Shown: piece after piece, positions 1 to 10,669 of the stretch | How the letters are laid out: each line of letters opens with the position of its first letter | Numbering within the stretch: position 1 is the first letter of the stretch | Assembly: GCA_944548615.1 (NCBI GenBank) | Contig: OX155952.1 | Location: 38,808,350-38,872,349, forward strand | Origin: Micropterix aruncella | Lineage: Eukaryota; Arthropoda; Insecta; Lepidoptera; Micropterigidae | DNA: 64,000 nt | Direction of reading: 5' to 3' | Position numbers and translations under genes: made by a program | Notes under the pieces: model-generated | Database searches by the model: none | What the model saw: only the letters and a program-made list of their open reading frames with translations | What the model was told of the DNA's origin: nothing

Positions 1-604
1 TTTATTAAATATAACGGCCCATAAAAATTTTAATAAAAGTTTTATTTCAAAAATATCTTACAAAGATTATTTTATAATGTATAAATTACATTGCCATGTG
101 GCATTATGATTTAGTCATTGATATTTGCATGACAGGGCAGTTGAAACACGTGGCCATTTTTTTAAACCCTTTTAGGACTATACAGTATCGTGCGAATTAA
201 TTAGAACAGTGTTTTTCTTCGACATGTGCTTTATTGGATATAAATCTCTATTATTATTATGATTTCGATTTTTATTTTTTACTCGATAATTTTATGATTA
301 TAATTTCAAATACTTCTTGATATTTTAATTTTATCTTTTTAACATGTTTAATTTTTAAGTTTAGTTATTTTTTTTGTGTGCACAGGTAAAATATTTCCTG
401 GTACACCTGCCTTAGTACAGGCCACCTGCCTTAGTACAGGCCTAGGCCTAGTTAGGCGGTGTTGACGTAGTGACCAAGATACTGCAGTGTGCTCTATTTT
501 TCGCTACTGGTCCAAACCCATTTTTTTTTGTAATGCTGCAGGTAATTATATTTTGTGCTTTACCTTTAAAAAAAAAAAAAAAAAAACATACAAAAACAGT
601 ACTG
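1..604. other. AT-rich non-coding flank
   Basis: No coding signal. A 19-bp unit, ACCTGCCTTAGTACAGGCC, occurs twice in tandem at 405-423 and 424-442. A run of about 20 A lies near 569-586. Nothing else is recognised. Confidence 0.5.
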
Positions 605-624
605 GTAGGTAGTTATTGTTAGTG

Positions 625-956
625 TTAATATAGAATGTGTCCTCCTTTTGCGTTGATAACACCTTTCACTCTGGTAGGCATAGAATTTACCAGGTTTTAA
701 CAGCTCCTTTCAGTTCATCATCGTGACTCAAGACTTGAATTACTGCACTGATCATCTTGGTTTTCGTTGTAAAATCCATCTTGGGGAGCCGTTTTTGTTT
801 TTTGCAAATGGCCCAGAGGTTTTCGATCGGGGGAGTTTCCGGGCTAGTCAAGTACAGCAATTTGGTTGTGTGAAAAACTGTTTCACTTTTTTCGTAGATG
901 GCATGGGGCGAGATCCTGTTGAAAAATTGGAAGGATAGACCTTGTGGAGCTCCCAT
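625..956 (-). pseudogene. Tc1/mariner transposase C-terminal remnant
   Basis: Minus-strand frames give PPIENLWAICKK, TTKTKMISAVIQV and HDDELKGAVKT. After a frameshift near 693 come VNSMPTRVKGVINAKGGH and a stop at 625-627. PIENLW is the hallmark around the last catalytic acidic residue of Tc1-like DDE transposases, and SMPTR-K--I-AKGGH is the usual C-terminus. The N-terminal two thirds and the TIRs are missing. It is a dead fragment. Confidence 0.85.
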
Positions 957-1207
957 ATCATATGGTTTGATTAGATGTCAAGATATTGGTCCGAATTTAA
1001 ATTCAGACAAATATATTGACTAAGCTTTGCAAATGGATATTTTAGCGTTATGGATATTTTAAATACATAAGAATGTTACAGGGCGATGTACATAACATGT
1101 CAAGTTTTGTGAAAATTGGTTCAATAGATTTTTTATAAATTGTGTGTCCCATCAATGTGTCTGTCTATAAGAGATGCAAAGTTAAAACTTGTGAGGGATT
1201 CTGTATT
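957..1207. other. Non-coding, probable retrotransposon internal and tail sequence
   Basis: No ORF. The stretch around 1098-1136 (GTCAAGTTTTGTGAAAATTG) looks like dispersed repeat-tail sequence. Bases just below 1208 would be leader sequence of the minus-strand LTR element whose primer site ends at 1227. Confidence 0.35.
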
Positions 1208-1227
1208 AAATCACGTCGGGGTCACCA
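1208..1227 (-). other. Primer-binding site, tRNA-Trp type
   Basis: The plus strand reads AAATCACGTCGGGGTCACCA, identical to the CCA-bearing 3' end of eukaryotic tRNA-Trp as I know it. The minus strand is therefore a reverse-transcription primer site directly following an LTR that ends at 1229. tRNA identity is from memory. Confidence 0.75.
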
Positions 1228-1228
1228 G

Positions 1229-1730
1229 TGTTAGGGACCACCCCTCACTAGACTCCAAATTGTGCGGTGTGAGGTGGTGGTATCAACTTACGAGTTATCC
1301 CCGTATTGAAAGGCGGTTTTGAATGAAGTAGAAGGAATTTATTGATCGAAGGTTTGATATTGCCAGTTATAACGCTTCCCGAACAAGTTATGTTGACGCG
1401 AGTGTAACGATGCACGACTGCGGTTACTAGGGTATATGGATGAGGATTGTATGTGTGCTCCTAGTATCTTGTACTGGGCACGGCTCGAGTCTGTGGGATT
1501 GCAGACTGATGCTTCGTGACTGGGGAAGGTAAGGAAAGGAAACCAAGGAGCCGGATTCGTTCACACACCTCGTGAGAAGGGTACCGAATATGCCGTCGCA
1601 ACCTTGGGGGAAGGTGATCACTCGTGGAATGATATGTGACCGTGAAGCCGGGACACCGAAGTGTGCCGTCGCTATCTGGAGACGTGACCACTCGAGGAAT
1701 GATGCTTGGGTTGCTTTTTCGCCGGTTTAT
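1229..1730 (-). mobile_element. LTR retrotransposon LTR, downstream part
   Basis: This is an LTR in minus orientation, ending ...CCCTAACA at 1229 beside the tRNA-Trp primer site. AATAAA on the minus strand at 1338-1343 is a plausible poly(A) signal. It is interrupted at 1730 by the 1731-7287 transposon and resumes at 7292. The rejoined LTR is about 668 bp and has TG...CA ends. No gag or pol is present, so it is a truncated copy; Ty3-like or Bel-like affiliation cannot be decided. Confidence 0.65.
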
Positions 1731-3557
1731 GGGTGAGGCCGCCATTTTTTGCTGATATGGCGAAGAAGTAATAGATTGGTGACGTGGACTCTGCTACGCG
1801 TCGGTGACGTTGAGTCGCGTATAAAGTGACGGATAAAATGTTAAGGGTTGTTCTACACAAGCCTAATTTCTAAATTATTTAACTAAATTACAAGAATCAA
1901 AAAATGTCATGAGTCGTCTTTGCCCGTCAGCAAAGCACAGAAAACCCATTTAAGTAATGAAATCAACTTTATTAAAGTAGAATTTTGTTATTAGGCACAC
2001 ATACAAAATTTACAAAAATGTGAATACGCTATTGTGAGAGGCATCAGCGTGTATTCAAGCAAGTTTTCATAGGTTAAACTAAAAACCGCATAAAAATCTA
2101 AATTGTACAATGACATTCCCTCTTCTTTTCTTACTCTTACTCTATTATTATGCTCAGATCTTCAATGTCAAAGGTTTTTAAACCTCTTCTCTCTGTTTTT
2201 GGTTTCTGAAGTATCTGTTCGATGTCGGATCTGTATACGACAGATTTGTCTTCGGTAATTGGCCAAGCAAATTTCCCTTTTCCTTTGTTTCGTAAAAACT
2301 TCACTTTATAACCATTTTCATATATTTCTGTGACTTCTCCAATATAGCGTTTAGTCCTTTTCTCAGTAAGAAACTTAACCAAAACAAATGATCCTACAAT
2401 TATTTCTATGTTTGTGTCCTTGTTGCGTTCAAAATCATTGTCATCAGTCACTTCCGAGTCCGTCCCAGCGGCAAAATCAGAGTCCGATGAGTCATGAACA
2501 GAATAATTATCAGACTCATTTTCTTCGTCAGAACTATCAATCAGGCTACGTTTTTCTTTCAGGAATGTATTTCTTTTCAAGCGTTTATTTTTCTTGTGAT
2601 TAGTTGTCAAGTTCAAATTGTCTTCTATTTTTCGTTTTTTCGAAAAAAAATCTTCCGTTATTTCGTCGATATTTGGTAACAATGTGCTTGCATCATCTAA
2701 ATATTTTGTTTGAAAGATGTCTTCTTCATTAAAATCAACAGGAAAGATGTCTTCATCATTGAAATCGACAGTGTTGTGTTTATTGCATATTTTTTTACTT
2801 TTTATGATATTTCCCGTCACTTCGTCTAAAAATATGCATGATTCGTCTACCTTTTCCATTTGACAATCATTGGGCGACTTTTCATCAAAATTAAAAACGT
2901 GTAACTCAGGATTATGGCATTCGCATTTTCCTTTCAAACTTTGGCAAAAACAAGATAGAATGCGGTGCTTCACAGCAAACTTTGAATGCGTGATGAGTTG
3001 ATGTATCTTCAATGTATTACGGATAGGAAGCAGTTTCTGTACAATACTGGTATCTAAACGCTGAATGTTTTCAGGTGGTACCAAAAACATTTTGACTGTC
3101 GATTCTGCATTCTGTAAAGGATGATTCATGCTACACCGGGCCGGGGCCGGGCCGGGCCCCGGCCGAGTCGTTTCCAACGTGCTCCGGCCGGGCCAGTCAT
3201 TCATGCTACACCGGGCGTGACCGGGCCGTTTCCGAGTTTATTTATCCCACGGCCGTGTCCGCGATAGCTAGTAGAATAGAATAGAATAGAATAACTTTAT
3301 TGTGCTATAAAAACATAACTTAATGAATATTACGCTGGTTTTATAAAAAAGACAATTTATGCACAAATGGCGAACTTATCTAACTAGTGTTGCGTCCATC
3401 TATTGTGGCGATAATAATATTTTTTTATTTCTATTTTCGCTTGATTGATAAGTGTGTTATTAATGCAATTTTCACAACTTGAGTTTGGAGTACGAACTGT
3501 TGGAATCCGAAGTATTGGAAACACGAACTGAATCTATAATAAAAGAAGATGGAATTG

Positions 3558-3608
3558 TCCCTCCGATTGTCGTTTTCTCCAGCCTGGAGAAAACGACAAT
3601 CGGAGGGA
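3558..3608. repeat. Perfect 25-bp palindrome with 1-nt loop
   Basis: Arms at 3558-3582 and 3584-3608 (starting TCCCTCCGATTGTCGTTTTC) are perfectly complementary around a single C. It lies inside the nested PIF element, just upstream of the transposase fragment. Confidence 0.9.
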
Positions 3609-3638
3609 GAATTCGCCACGCTCTAAAAGGAATTAATA

Positions 3639-3776
3639 GATGATGAGAGCAAATTTTACGGTTATTTTAGGATGTCTAAAGAATGTTTTAGCATATTTCT
3701 TGGAAAAATAAAACGTGATTTAACCAAACAAAATTCAAGATTTCTGAAGCATATCTCTCCCATTGAACGATTAGCA
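3639..3776 (+). pseudogene. PIF/Harbinger transposase N-terminal fragment
   Basis: The frame reads DDESKFYGYFRMSKECFSIF, then LGKIKRDLTKQNSRFLKHIS and PIERLA. FRMS-E-F--LL-KI and I---ERLA are typical of the region before the Harbinger DDE core. The catalytic core is deleted. Confidence 0.75.
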
Positions 3777-6700
3777 GACCGGAGCCGGGAAAACAATATC
3801 CACCGCCATTTCGACGCCGTGCTCCGGACGTGGCACGACCGGTCACGGCCGGAGCACGGCCAAGCATGAATTGCTTCATACAAAAGTATACTATAGATAT
3901 CTGACCGTGTCCCGGCCGGGGCCCGGCCCGGTGTAGCATGAATCATCCTTAAAACTTCAAATGCTGTTTGAGCGTCTGGTATATCTAGACCATGTGAAAC
4001 CTTAAAATCTAAGGCTCTTTTAACGCTACCACCAATTCCGTCCGCTGCCCCCTTTCCATGAAAAGCCTCAAAAAATGACCATGTTGCGTTAAATCCAAGC
4101 TCATACATTTTTGTGCATAGAAGATAAAAATTCTTCTTTTGTTTATACTGAGTTGTCGGTCCGTCTGAATGAAAATGAAGATTGTTGATGTTTGGATGTG
4201 CTGACCTTATATGTTTCATAATCGGATGAAGATGCCCCCAAATAGCTTCTGGACCATGTGAATTTTCCGCTGAAATGCAACAAAATGAGAATGGTTTTGC
4301 ATTTTTGACGTAGAGAACGCCAGTGTGCAGCGTTATTTGTGTTTTTGATGCCCCAAAATGCATAGCTTGCACCTCTTCGTTGTATTTAGCAACCCAATTC
4401 TCTGAAAAGTCTATATGAATAGCAGCTTCATTATTGTCCAGGTTTTCTATGCACAGCCTATATTGTTTATATTGATGGCGTACGTTATAAAGGTGAATCT
4501 TGAAAGCCTTTAGTTGGACGTGAAAGGAATCTAATAATTCATTTATAGGTCCAGTTTTTTCCATCTTGGCCATGCGTTTCGAGGTTTTAGTGGTGCCCTT
4601 TTCATTATAAACATAGTTTTTAAATGTCCAAGCAAACCATTTGACTCTTTTGTTATTTTCAATTTCATCAACTTTAATATAAAGTTTTCTGCACAAGCAT
4701 TGCACTCACCATACATACACCCCTTGAACGTTTGGTCGCAAACAAGACTTGCAATTATCATATTCAGATCGTTATTTTCTAATATACCAGCAGATTTCAG
4801 AGCATTTATTATGAACTGCATGTTTGCATGTTTTAAACAAGCACATGTTTCTAAATTTTTCAAATTTGGAGCCACCACATAAAAAGGTCTGTGCTTTTTA
4901 AATGTGCTGAAAGAAATTTTACCAACTTCAATCATATACTTAAGATGCAGATTTCTGAGTTTATCTAATAAGTATCTCTTTTGTTTTTTAACTTTTTTGT
5001 TTGTAAGACATTCTTTTTTCCCAGCGCTTGCTCTGCTCACATCATCTCTTTCATAAAATTTTCTTAATCTTTCTTTTAATTCTTCTGCTACCTTTTTGTT
5101 TTCTTTTTTTTTCCTTATGTTACTTTTAAGTCCAATATTCTGAGTTAGGTTTGTGGTGACTTTATATCTCTTCACAAACTCGTTGTCGAAAACCTCTTTT
5201 AAAACATTTCTTTCGGTATTATTGAAAGATTTATAAGTTTTCTTTAATGAGTCCGTGAGAACTTTGTATTCAAATATTTTCCGTTTAATTAATTCCTTTT
5301 TGGGAGTTTCAAGTGCAGCAAGATGTGTTACTGCAAACTCGTCACTTCTTTTTAGAGGAGTGTCTTCTTGTCTTGAGACAGTTACATTTTCGATGTTTGT
5401 TTGTACTTCTTGTCTTGTGTCTTGATATTTCTTTTTCAAATCGCGCATTTCTCTGCGAAGTGTATTAAATCCCCTTTCTAAAGTAAGGAGTCTTTGCGTC
5501 AGTTCTGCGTTTTCTCGTCTCAAAATATTGACAACGTTTCTTCTTATTTTACTTACTTCAGTTTTATCTAGTTTAGTTTTTGGCTGTATCTCGGCGTTGA
5601 TATTTTGCACCTGGTAACAAAATAATATAGTGAAATTTGTGTTCATACGCCAAAATCTATAATTTTCTACTATAAATAATAACTTCACTCACCTCACTGT
5701 GTACTTCGTTAGAATTAGTTTCTGTGCTATTACTATTGCCTCGAAGATTTGTATTACGCTTTCTTGAAGCATATTGTTGGCGCCATTCTAATCTCGTATC
5801 ATTTTTCTTGCTTTCATCCAAATCCTTCATCTTTCTTTGATACTGTTTAGAAGATCTTGCTCTGCTTTTTCGTTTAGATATATCATATTTTTCTGGGTTA
5901 TTTTTAAGTCTCTCTCTATACCTTTTAGATTTCTCTGCTGATGTTAAAGGCATCTGTAATAAATGTAGAATCTTTGATGTAATCAAATTAGGAAGATAAA
6001 ATATGATAACTCCCTTTACATCACTTAAATGTGTCATGCAAAACCAAACAATAAAACTGTCAGCTGTCAAATTATGTCATGCAGAAAACACAAAAATCTG
6101 ACTAAGCCGTTCGGAGAACATGTAGGTACGCAGTTTCGTTGTGCCACATTTTGAGTTCGATACGTCTTCCGATTTGGTTTTATCAAAGTTAATAATGAAT
6201 AAATTTTCAATAACTGACAAACGTTGAAAATTCAGTGATATCAACAATAATAAAAACATAAGGACAATGAGAGTGAAAATTATAGCTAACGTAAACCAGG
6301 GGCTCGATGAAAAATAATTAATTAATTTAAATCCATCATATTGACAAGCCCGTAATATTAGTATCAATCATTTAAGTCTGCTCAAACTCGACCTGTTATT
6401 CAGTCGGTGTCTTTGTTTAAATAGCAATAAAAAACAAGTGAAAACTCACCTTTATTTTGGTAGCGTATAGGAAGTGACGAATATATACGTCACCAGAGGT
6501 GGCGAATACAAAAAAAGGTGGCGTAGTGGTACATATACGCTACCGGTCGCGTTGACAAAACCGGTCAGAACTCTGTAAATAACGTACAATTTCAATCGCA
6601 TTACAGCTCCAAACATGAATTTCATCTTAACACACAGTGTACACTGATAACTTTTATGAAAACACGAAAACTCACCTTTTTATTTTCAAAAATCTTCCTC

Positions 6701-7287
6701 GGGAAACAGCGTGCACATTCACTCGAGGTGACGTTGACTTATCGACTGTCAAAAAAATGGCTGCCTTCAAGCCGCTGACCACAGATTATCTAAACTTTGG
6801 TGTTGCCAGCCCCCGATCGTGACCCTAAAAACTTTGGTTTTAATACGTGCCCGGAAATATTGGTGACGTTGATAGAGTAGCGTATAAGTAAAGTATTACG
6901 ACAAAATTGAAAATTGTATATTTTTTCACGGAAGGTCCTAGAAACAACGTTACGAAATTAAAAATAATGATAGCTATTTATATGAGTATTCTTCACACAA
7001 CAGTCGTGTCTCAAAATATCTCTTACTTTTTGCTACAGCGTCACTTAAAGTATACCTCTACCGTTGCGGATAGGTGTTTTTTTGTAAAAATCCTTCTTTT
7101 TTTCACGTTTCATTCGACACATCTTTTTATTTTCCCAACTAAACTGAAATATTTAAAGTGACAACGTGAGCCCTATTGTTGCTTGCCTCGTTGCAATTAT
7201 CGTAAATTACAAAAGAAACGTAATTTAAAAAATACAGGCAGCGGAGGTTTTTGTTAACGAAATCAGCAAAAAATGGCGGCCTCACCC

Positions 7288-7457
7288 TTATATAGGCCGA
7301 TAAATGATGCAATCCGAAATATTCCGAGTAAAAGTATTGTTTCATCGTGCTGATTCATGGCTGCACGGGTTAAAATAATAGCTGAATTGTGTCAGTGTAA
7401 TTCACTAGAAATCGATGCATTTGTTGATCGCATGTAATGGACTTAAGGGCCATTACA
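7288..7457 (-). mobile_element. LTR retrotransposon LTR, upstream part
   Basis: This is the other part of the split LTR. It starts TGTAATGGCCCTTAAG at 7457 (minus strand) and runs to a TATA-like CCTATATAA at the insertion point. The TTAT at 7288-7291 duplicates 1727-1730. Joining across the transposon restores the TATA box, supporting promoter identity. Confidence 0.6.
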
Positions 7458-7674
7458 AACTTTTCCAAAATTTGATTATTTTATTATATTTAACTCAGAA
7501 ATCATACCTACTAAAAACATAAATTTCAAATTGAAAGAGTTGTGATAAAAGTTTTATTTATTTATAAATATTTTATTATTTATCACCAGAGTTCATTGGT
7601 CATTTGCGATGTTTTAAAAAAAATACACTATGGCCAAAATCTTTTTTATAAAATACACTGATAAATACAAAAAT
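7458..7674. other. AT-rich junction sequence
   Basis: No coding signal. TACACTATGGCCAAAATCTT near 7633 is nearly repeated near 7675 (TACACTGTGGCCAAAATCTT), bracketing the 5' truncation point of the R2-type LINE. Confidence 0.45.
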
Positions 7675-9975
7675 ACACTGTGGCCAAAATCTTTTTTAGC
7701 ATAGTCCACACGAGGATGAGCGAATTCATGCACCGGAATGAGTACCTTGGAGTATCAGTTCAAAAAGGCTTCATGCGTGGCGTCTCGGGCTGCCTCGAGC
7801 ACAATTCTCTCCTGACTGCTGCCATCAAGGATGCGAGACAGCACGAACGCCAAATCAATGTATGCTGGCTCGACCTAGAGAATGCCTTTGGGTCAGTCCG
7901 ACACAGTCTCCTCCACTTTGCACTCCGCTGGTACAACTTCCCACCAGTCGTGCGTGACATTGTAGCCTCCTACTACAACTGTCTGACTTTCCATGTTAAA
8001 ACGCAAGAATGGACTACCCGCTCTATACCATATTCAATCGGACTATTTCAGGGCTGTTGCCTCTCCCCGACGATTTTTAATCCTGACCCAGTTTGACAGG
8101 AAGTGGGGCTACCGTTTTAAAACAAACGGCCAATACACCTCGTCGTGCCTCGCTTTTGCCGACGACCTAACTTTCATCACCAGAAGCCCCAAGCAGCTTT
8201 CCCTGCTATTACAGAAAGTGGAGCTTTTCTGCGACTGGTCAGGCTGTATAAAAGTGAAGCCCTCCAAATGTTTTTGCCTTGGACTCGCCCGCATGGGCAC
8301 AAAATTTACATCCTATGACCCCAAATTGGTCTATAAGGGCTCTAATATCTCCCTTATAGACCCAAACAATCATTTCAAATTCCTCGGCAGAAAAATCACC
8401 CATCAGGGAAAAGACGTCTCGGGCGATCATGTTATAGAGCATTTCAAAAGTTGCCTGGCGAAAATAGATGCCTTGCTAATTTCTGGCCCTCGTAAGGCCT
8501 GGATCTATGACAATTATCTAACGTCACATTTGTCATGGCCCTTTCTTATTTACGATTTTACCAAAACCCAACTGTCCCGTCTAGATGCGCTGGTGACAGC
8601 TAGTTTAAAATCCTGGCTGTCCTTAGCCAAACCAGCTGACCCCTCGACTCTCTTCAGGTCCAAACAAAATTTTGGGCTAGCGCTTAAACTGCCCTCTCTG
8701 CTCTACGCCAACTCCAGAATAACCAAAAATTCGATTCTGTGCAATTCCAAAGATCCGGCAATATCGAAGCACGTAATAAGTGGCCGTAGTGATTCAAATG
8801 ATCTACAAGCCCGCGTAGACTTCCACAAAAAGTTCCTTACTGGAATCAGCCAGAATGGCACTGGTCTGGGGTATGGCAGTACAACCACGAGCGACGTGGA
8901 CTTGAAGAAGTCTCTTTTGCGGGGAGATTACGACAGCAAGAGTATGGCTCATGCTATTGGCCTTCAATGCCAGAATGATTGGACAACAATTGGGGACTTT
9001 TGCATTCCGCCTCCAATGCACTGGAAGGTAATGCTCTACGACTGGACGCCAGAGATGCTGAAATTTTATTTGAATGCCTTTCAGCATACACTTCCAGACC
9101 CCAGTAACCTCGCTCGTTGGAGCTTTGCCGAGGATAGTTCTTGTGCCCTCTGTAGCAATACCCCTTGCACAGCTAGACACATTCTAACTGGCTGCAAGGT
9201 GGCCTTAGATCAAGGACGGTACACTTACCGCCATGACAAAGTTCTCGCTGTTATTCGCGAGGTAATTAGTCTCTCAGTGGCTCGTGCCAACAAGGGTTTG
9301 ACAGTATCCTCCAAACCCCTAATACAGTTTGTGCGGGATGGCTCTAAAGGCAAAAAACATTCAACTACAAAACCTTTCTCAATAATCGAGAAAGCTACAG
9401 ATTGGATTCTGGAGGTTGATTCGGTCTCTAAGCAGTATAAATTCCCTGAAAGTCTCGGATGCACAGCCCTCCGTCCAGATATAACTCTTTACTCTCTATC
9501 TCGGAAGGTGGCTCTTATTGTAGAATTAACTGTTCCATGGGAATCAAATATCCCAAAAGACCACGAGTACAAATTAAATAAATACCATGATCTTGCAAAT
9601 GCCGTAACCCGGAACGGCTTCACTGTTCACCTTCACGCGGTGGAAGTTGGCGCTCGTGGCCTGCCAGCTAAATCTCTATTTCACCTCTTTAAAGATCTTG
9701 GCCTTTCCAGAAAAATAATCAACTCTTTCTTAGAAAAATTATCTAAAACTGCGATTTGCGCATCTCAAATTCTATGGCTTCGAAGGGGGAGTGAATGGGT
9801 GGCAAGGTGAACGCTCACATGTGGCAAGACAGCTGTCCTAAACCTACCACAGCCGGTTCGTAAGTCCGGAATCCACTGCTCACCCCCCAGAAGTGTAAAA
9901 AATAGTATTATGATGGGCCCGACTCCGGTCGGTGAATTCCATGGCAGCTCCGTTTGTATTTATTTATTGTTTTAG
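7675..9975 (+). mobile_element. R2-type LINE, 5'-truncated
   Basis: This non-LTR retrotransposon has an RT domain, a Cys-His motif and a C-terminal restriction-like endonuclease, the R2/R4/HERO arrangement. The 5' end is truncated within RT. After the ORF stop near 9810, a 3' UTR continues to about 9975 and ends in a T/A-rich tail. The same tail recurs at 12190, 12472 (inverted) and 28659 (inverted). It sits directly downstream of the ACSBG 3' UTR, in convergent orientation to the gene. Confidence 0.85.
7680..9810 (+). pseudogene. R2-type reverse transcriptase/endonuclease fragment
   Basis: RT blocks: VQKGFMRGVSGCLEHNSLL, CWLDLENAFGSV (first catalytic Asp) and FQGCCLSPTIFN. After a frameshift near 8070-8090 comes AFADDLTFITRS, the FADD catalytic motif at about 8155. 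Downstream are the zinc-knuckle-like CALCSNTPCTARHILTGC near 9142 and the endonuclease RPDITLYS...VELTVPWE...KLNKY (PD-(D/E)XK type) near 9470-9580. The second frame is open for 605 codons to the stop at 9810, so decay is limited to the 5' truncation and one frameshift. It nicks DNA and primes cDNA synthesis when intact. Exact clade is inferred. Confidence 0.85.
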
Positions 9976-10044
9976 ACGATTATTTTTTTTATGATTTTTG
10001 AAGTTATAGGAACATACAGGCGAATAAATAAAGAACAACACATT

Positions 10045-10592
10045 TCATATATTTTATTTATTTTACCCCTTTCTAAACCATAACAAATAAAACTTCACAT
10101 TATCATTAAGTATTTCCACCATTTCTTAGCAATACAAATCTACAGTATATTTTACTAGGAATGAAGTACAATTCAAAATAAATTATTTCCATAATTTTTG
10201 GTTATTGAACCAAATTTCGATTGCGACAGTGTTGGCATATTTGCACTTTTTAAGTAGATAAATTATTGCACAATTATTTAAAGATATTTGAGCGAATAAC
10301 AGCCGCAATAAAAAATAGTCCTCAATGCCAGCAGGATCAACTAAAACTACACAACAAACATACTCGGATAAATTCAGTCTCGATTCAGTTTCAAATTATC
10401 AAACATTCATATTATAAAAATAAAATTATCTAATCCGCACAATAATATTAAAAGTTTACTAGCCGCAATGAGGCACCTACGAGTTACCCTAAAATAGCAC
10501 ACTGGAAAGTCTTACAATGAAGGAAACGGTAAGGTAATTCTCGTTATTGTTTCTGTCACAACCCTGGTAAGTTAAATTAGTTCTAATTAACA
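10045..10592 (-). other. bgm: Likely 3' UTR of the ACSBG gene
   Basis: This AT-rich, repeat-free stretch follows the stop codon. AATAAA motifs on the minus strand lie near 10059-10067, making a 3' UTR of about 530 bases plausible. The R2-type LINE tail begins immediately beyond, so LINE insertion may define or shorten the 3' end. Confidence 0.55.
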
Positions 10593-10669
10593 TTAATCTT
10601 TGTAGAAATTCTCGATGATCTGTTCGTATTTCTTGTGGACTACGTTTCTCTTTAATTTCATTGTAGGTC
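10593..10669 (-). CDS. bgm: ACSBG last exon
   Basis: The acceptor is tcaacag. The exon encodes [20 protein letters not shown] followed by NFYKD and a TAA stop at 10593-10595. PTMKLKR carries the conserved C-terminal lysine. Being under 30 codons, it is easily missed by ORF finders, but its phase and family match are exact. Confidence 0.9.

Larger units (their letters stand above)
3118..3949 (+). mobile_element. PIF/Harbinger derivative nested in the transposase gene
   Basis: The ends are inverted: AGGATGATTCATGCTACACC at 3118 and its complement ending at 3949. TAA flanks both sides (3115-3117, 3950-3952), the 3-bp target typical of PIF/Harbinger. Subterminal GC-rich GGGCCGGGGCC tracts occur at both ends. 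A plus-strand fragment of Harbinger-type transposase survives at 3639-3776. Removing 832 bp and one TAA restores the reading frame of the host transposase gene. Confidence 0.85.
2137..5953 (-). pseudogene. Transposase-like gene, intron-containing, broken by an insertion and one frameshift
   Basis: The start is ATG at 5951-5953 (MPLTSAEKSKRYRERLKNN). Exon 1 runs 5953-5693. A GT-AG intron spans 5692-5611. Exon 2 runs 5610-3953 and, after the nested element, 3114-2137. The N-terminus is a basic repeat-rich segment, followed by a coiled-coil-like part and Cys/His motifs (CMYGECNACAENF). The likely catalytic core has HIDFSENW, HFHSDGPTTQYKQ and FHGKGAADGIGG, with candidate acidic residues in each. 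The C-terminus has an acidic stretch and a chromatin-reader-like SFVLVKF...YIGEVTEIYENGYKVKF segment. A frameshift near 4680-4700 separates the Cys-rich part from the core. The total is about 960 residues. I recognise this as a conserved insect transposon family but cannot name it with certainty. Confidence 0.75.
1731..7287 (-). mobile_element. DDE DNA transposon, Sola-like candidate, 26-bp TIRs, TTAT TSD
   Basis: Perfect 26-bp inverted repeats at 1731-1756 and 7262-7287 begin GGGTGAGGCCGCC. Both ends are flanked by TTAT (1727-1730, 7288-7291), a 4-bp target duplication. The element is 5557 bp, including an 832-bp nested insertion. It encodes an interrupted transposase-like protein. Subterminal GTGACG and GTAGCGTATA motifs recur near both ends. 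The 4-bp TSD and conserved acidic motifs suggest a Sola-type element, but superfamily placement is uncertain; Kolobok would be expected to use TTAA. Confidence 0.8.

Noticed and set aside
2388..2679. Plus-strand frames over the transposase C-terminus
   Set aside because: Antisense shadows of the minus-strand acidic and reader-like region.
6077..6367. 96-codon minus ORF with a hydrophobic stretch upstream of the transposase gene
   Set aside because: No family resemblance, AT-driven hydrophobicity, and it lies between the element's promoter region and first exon. Not supported as a gene.
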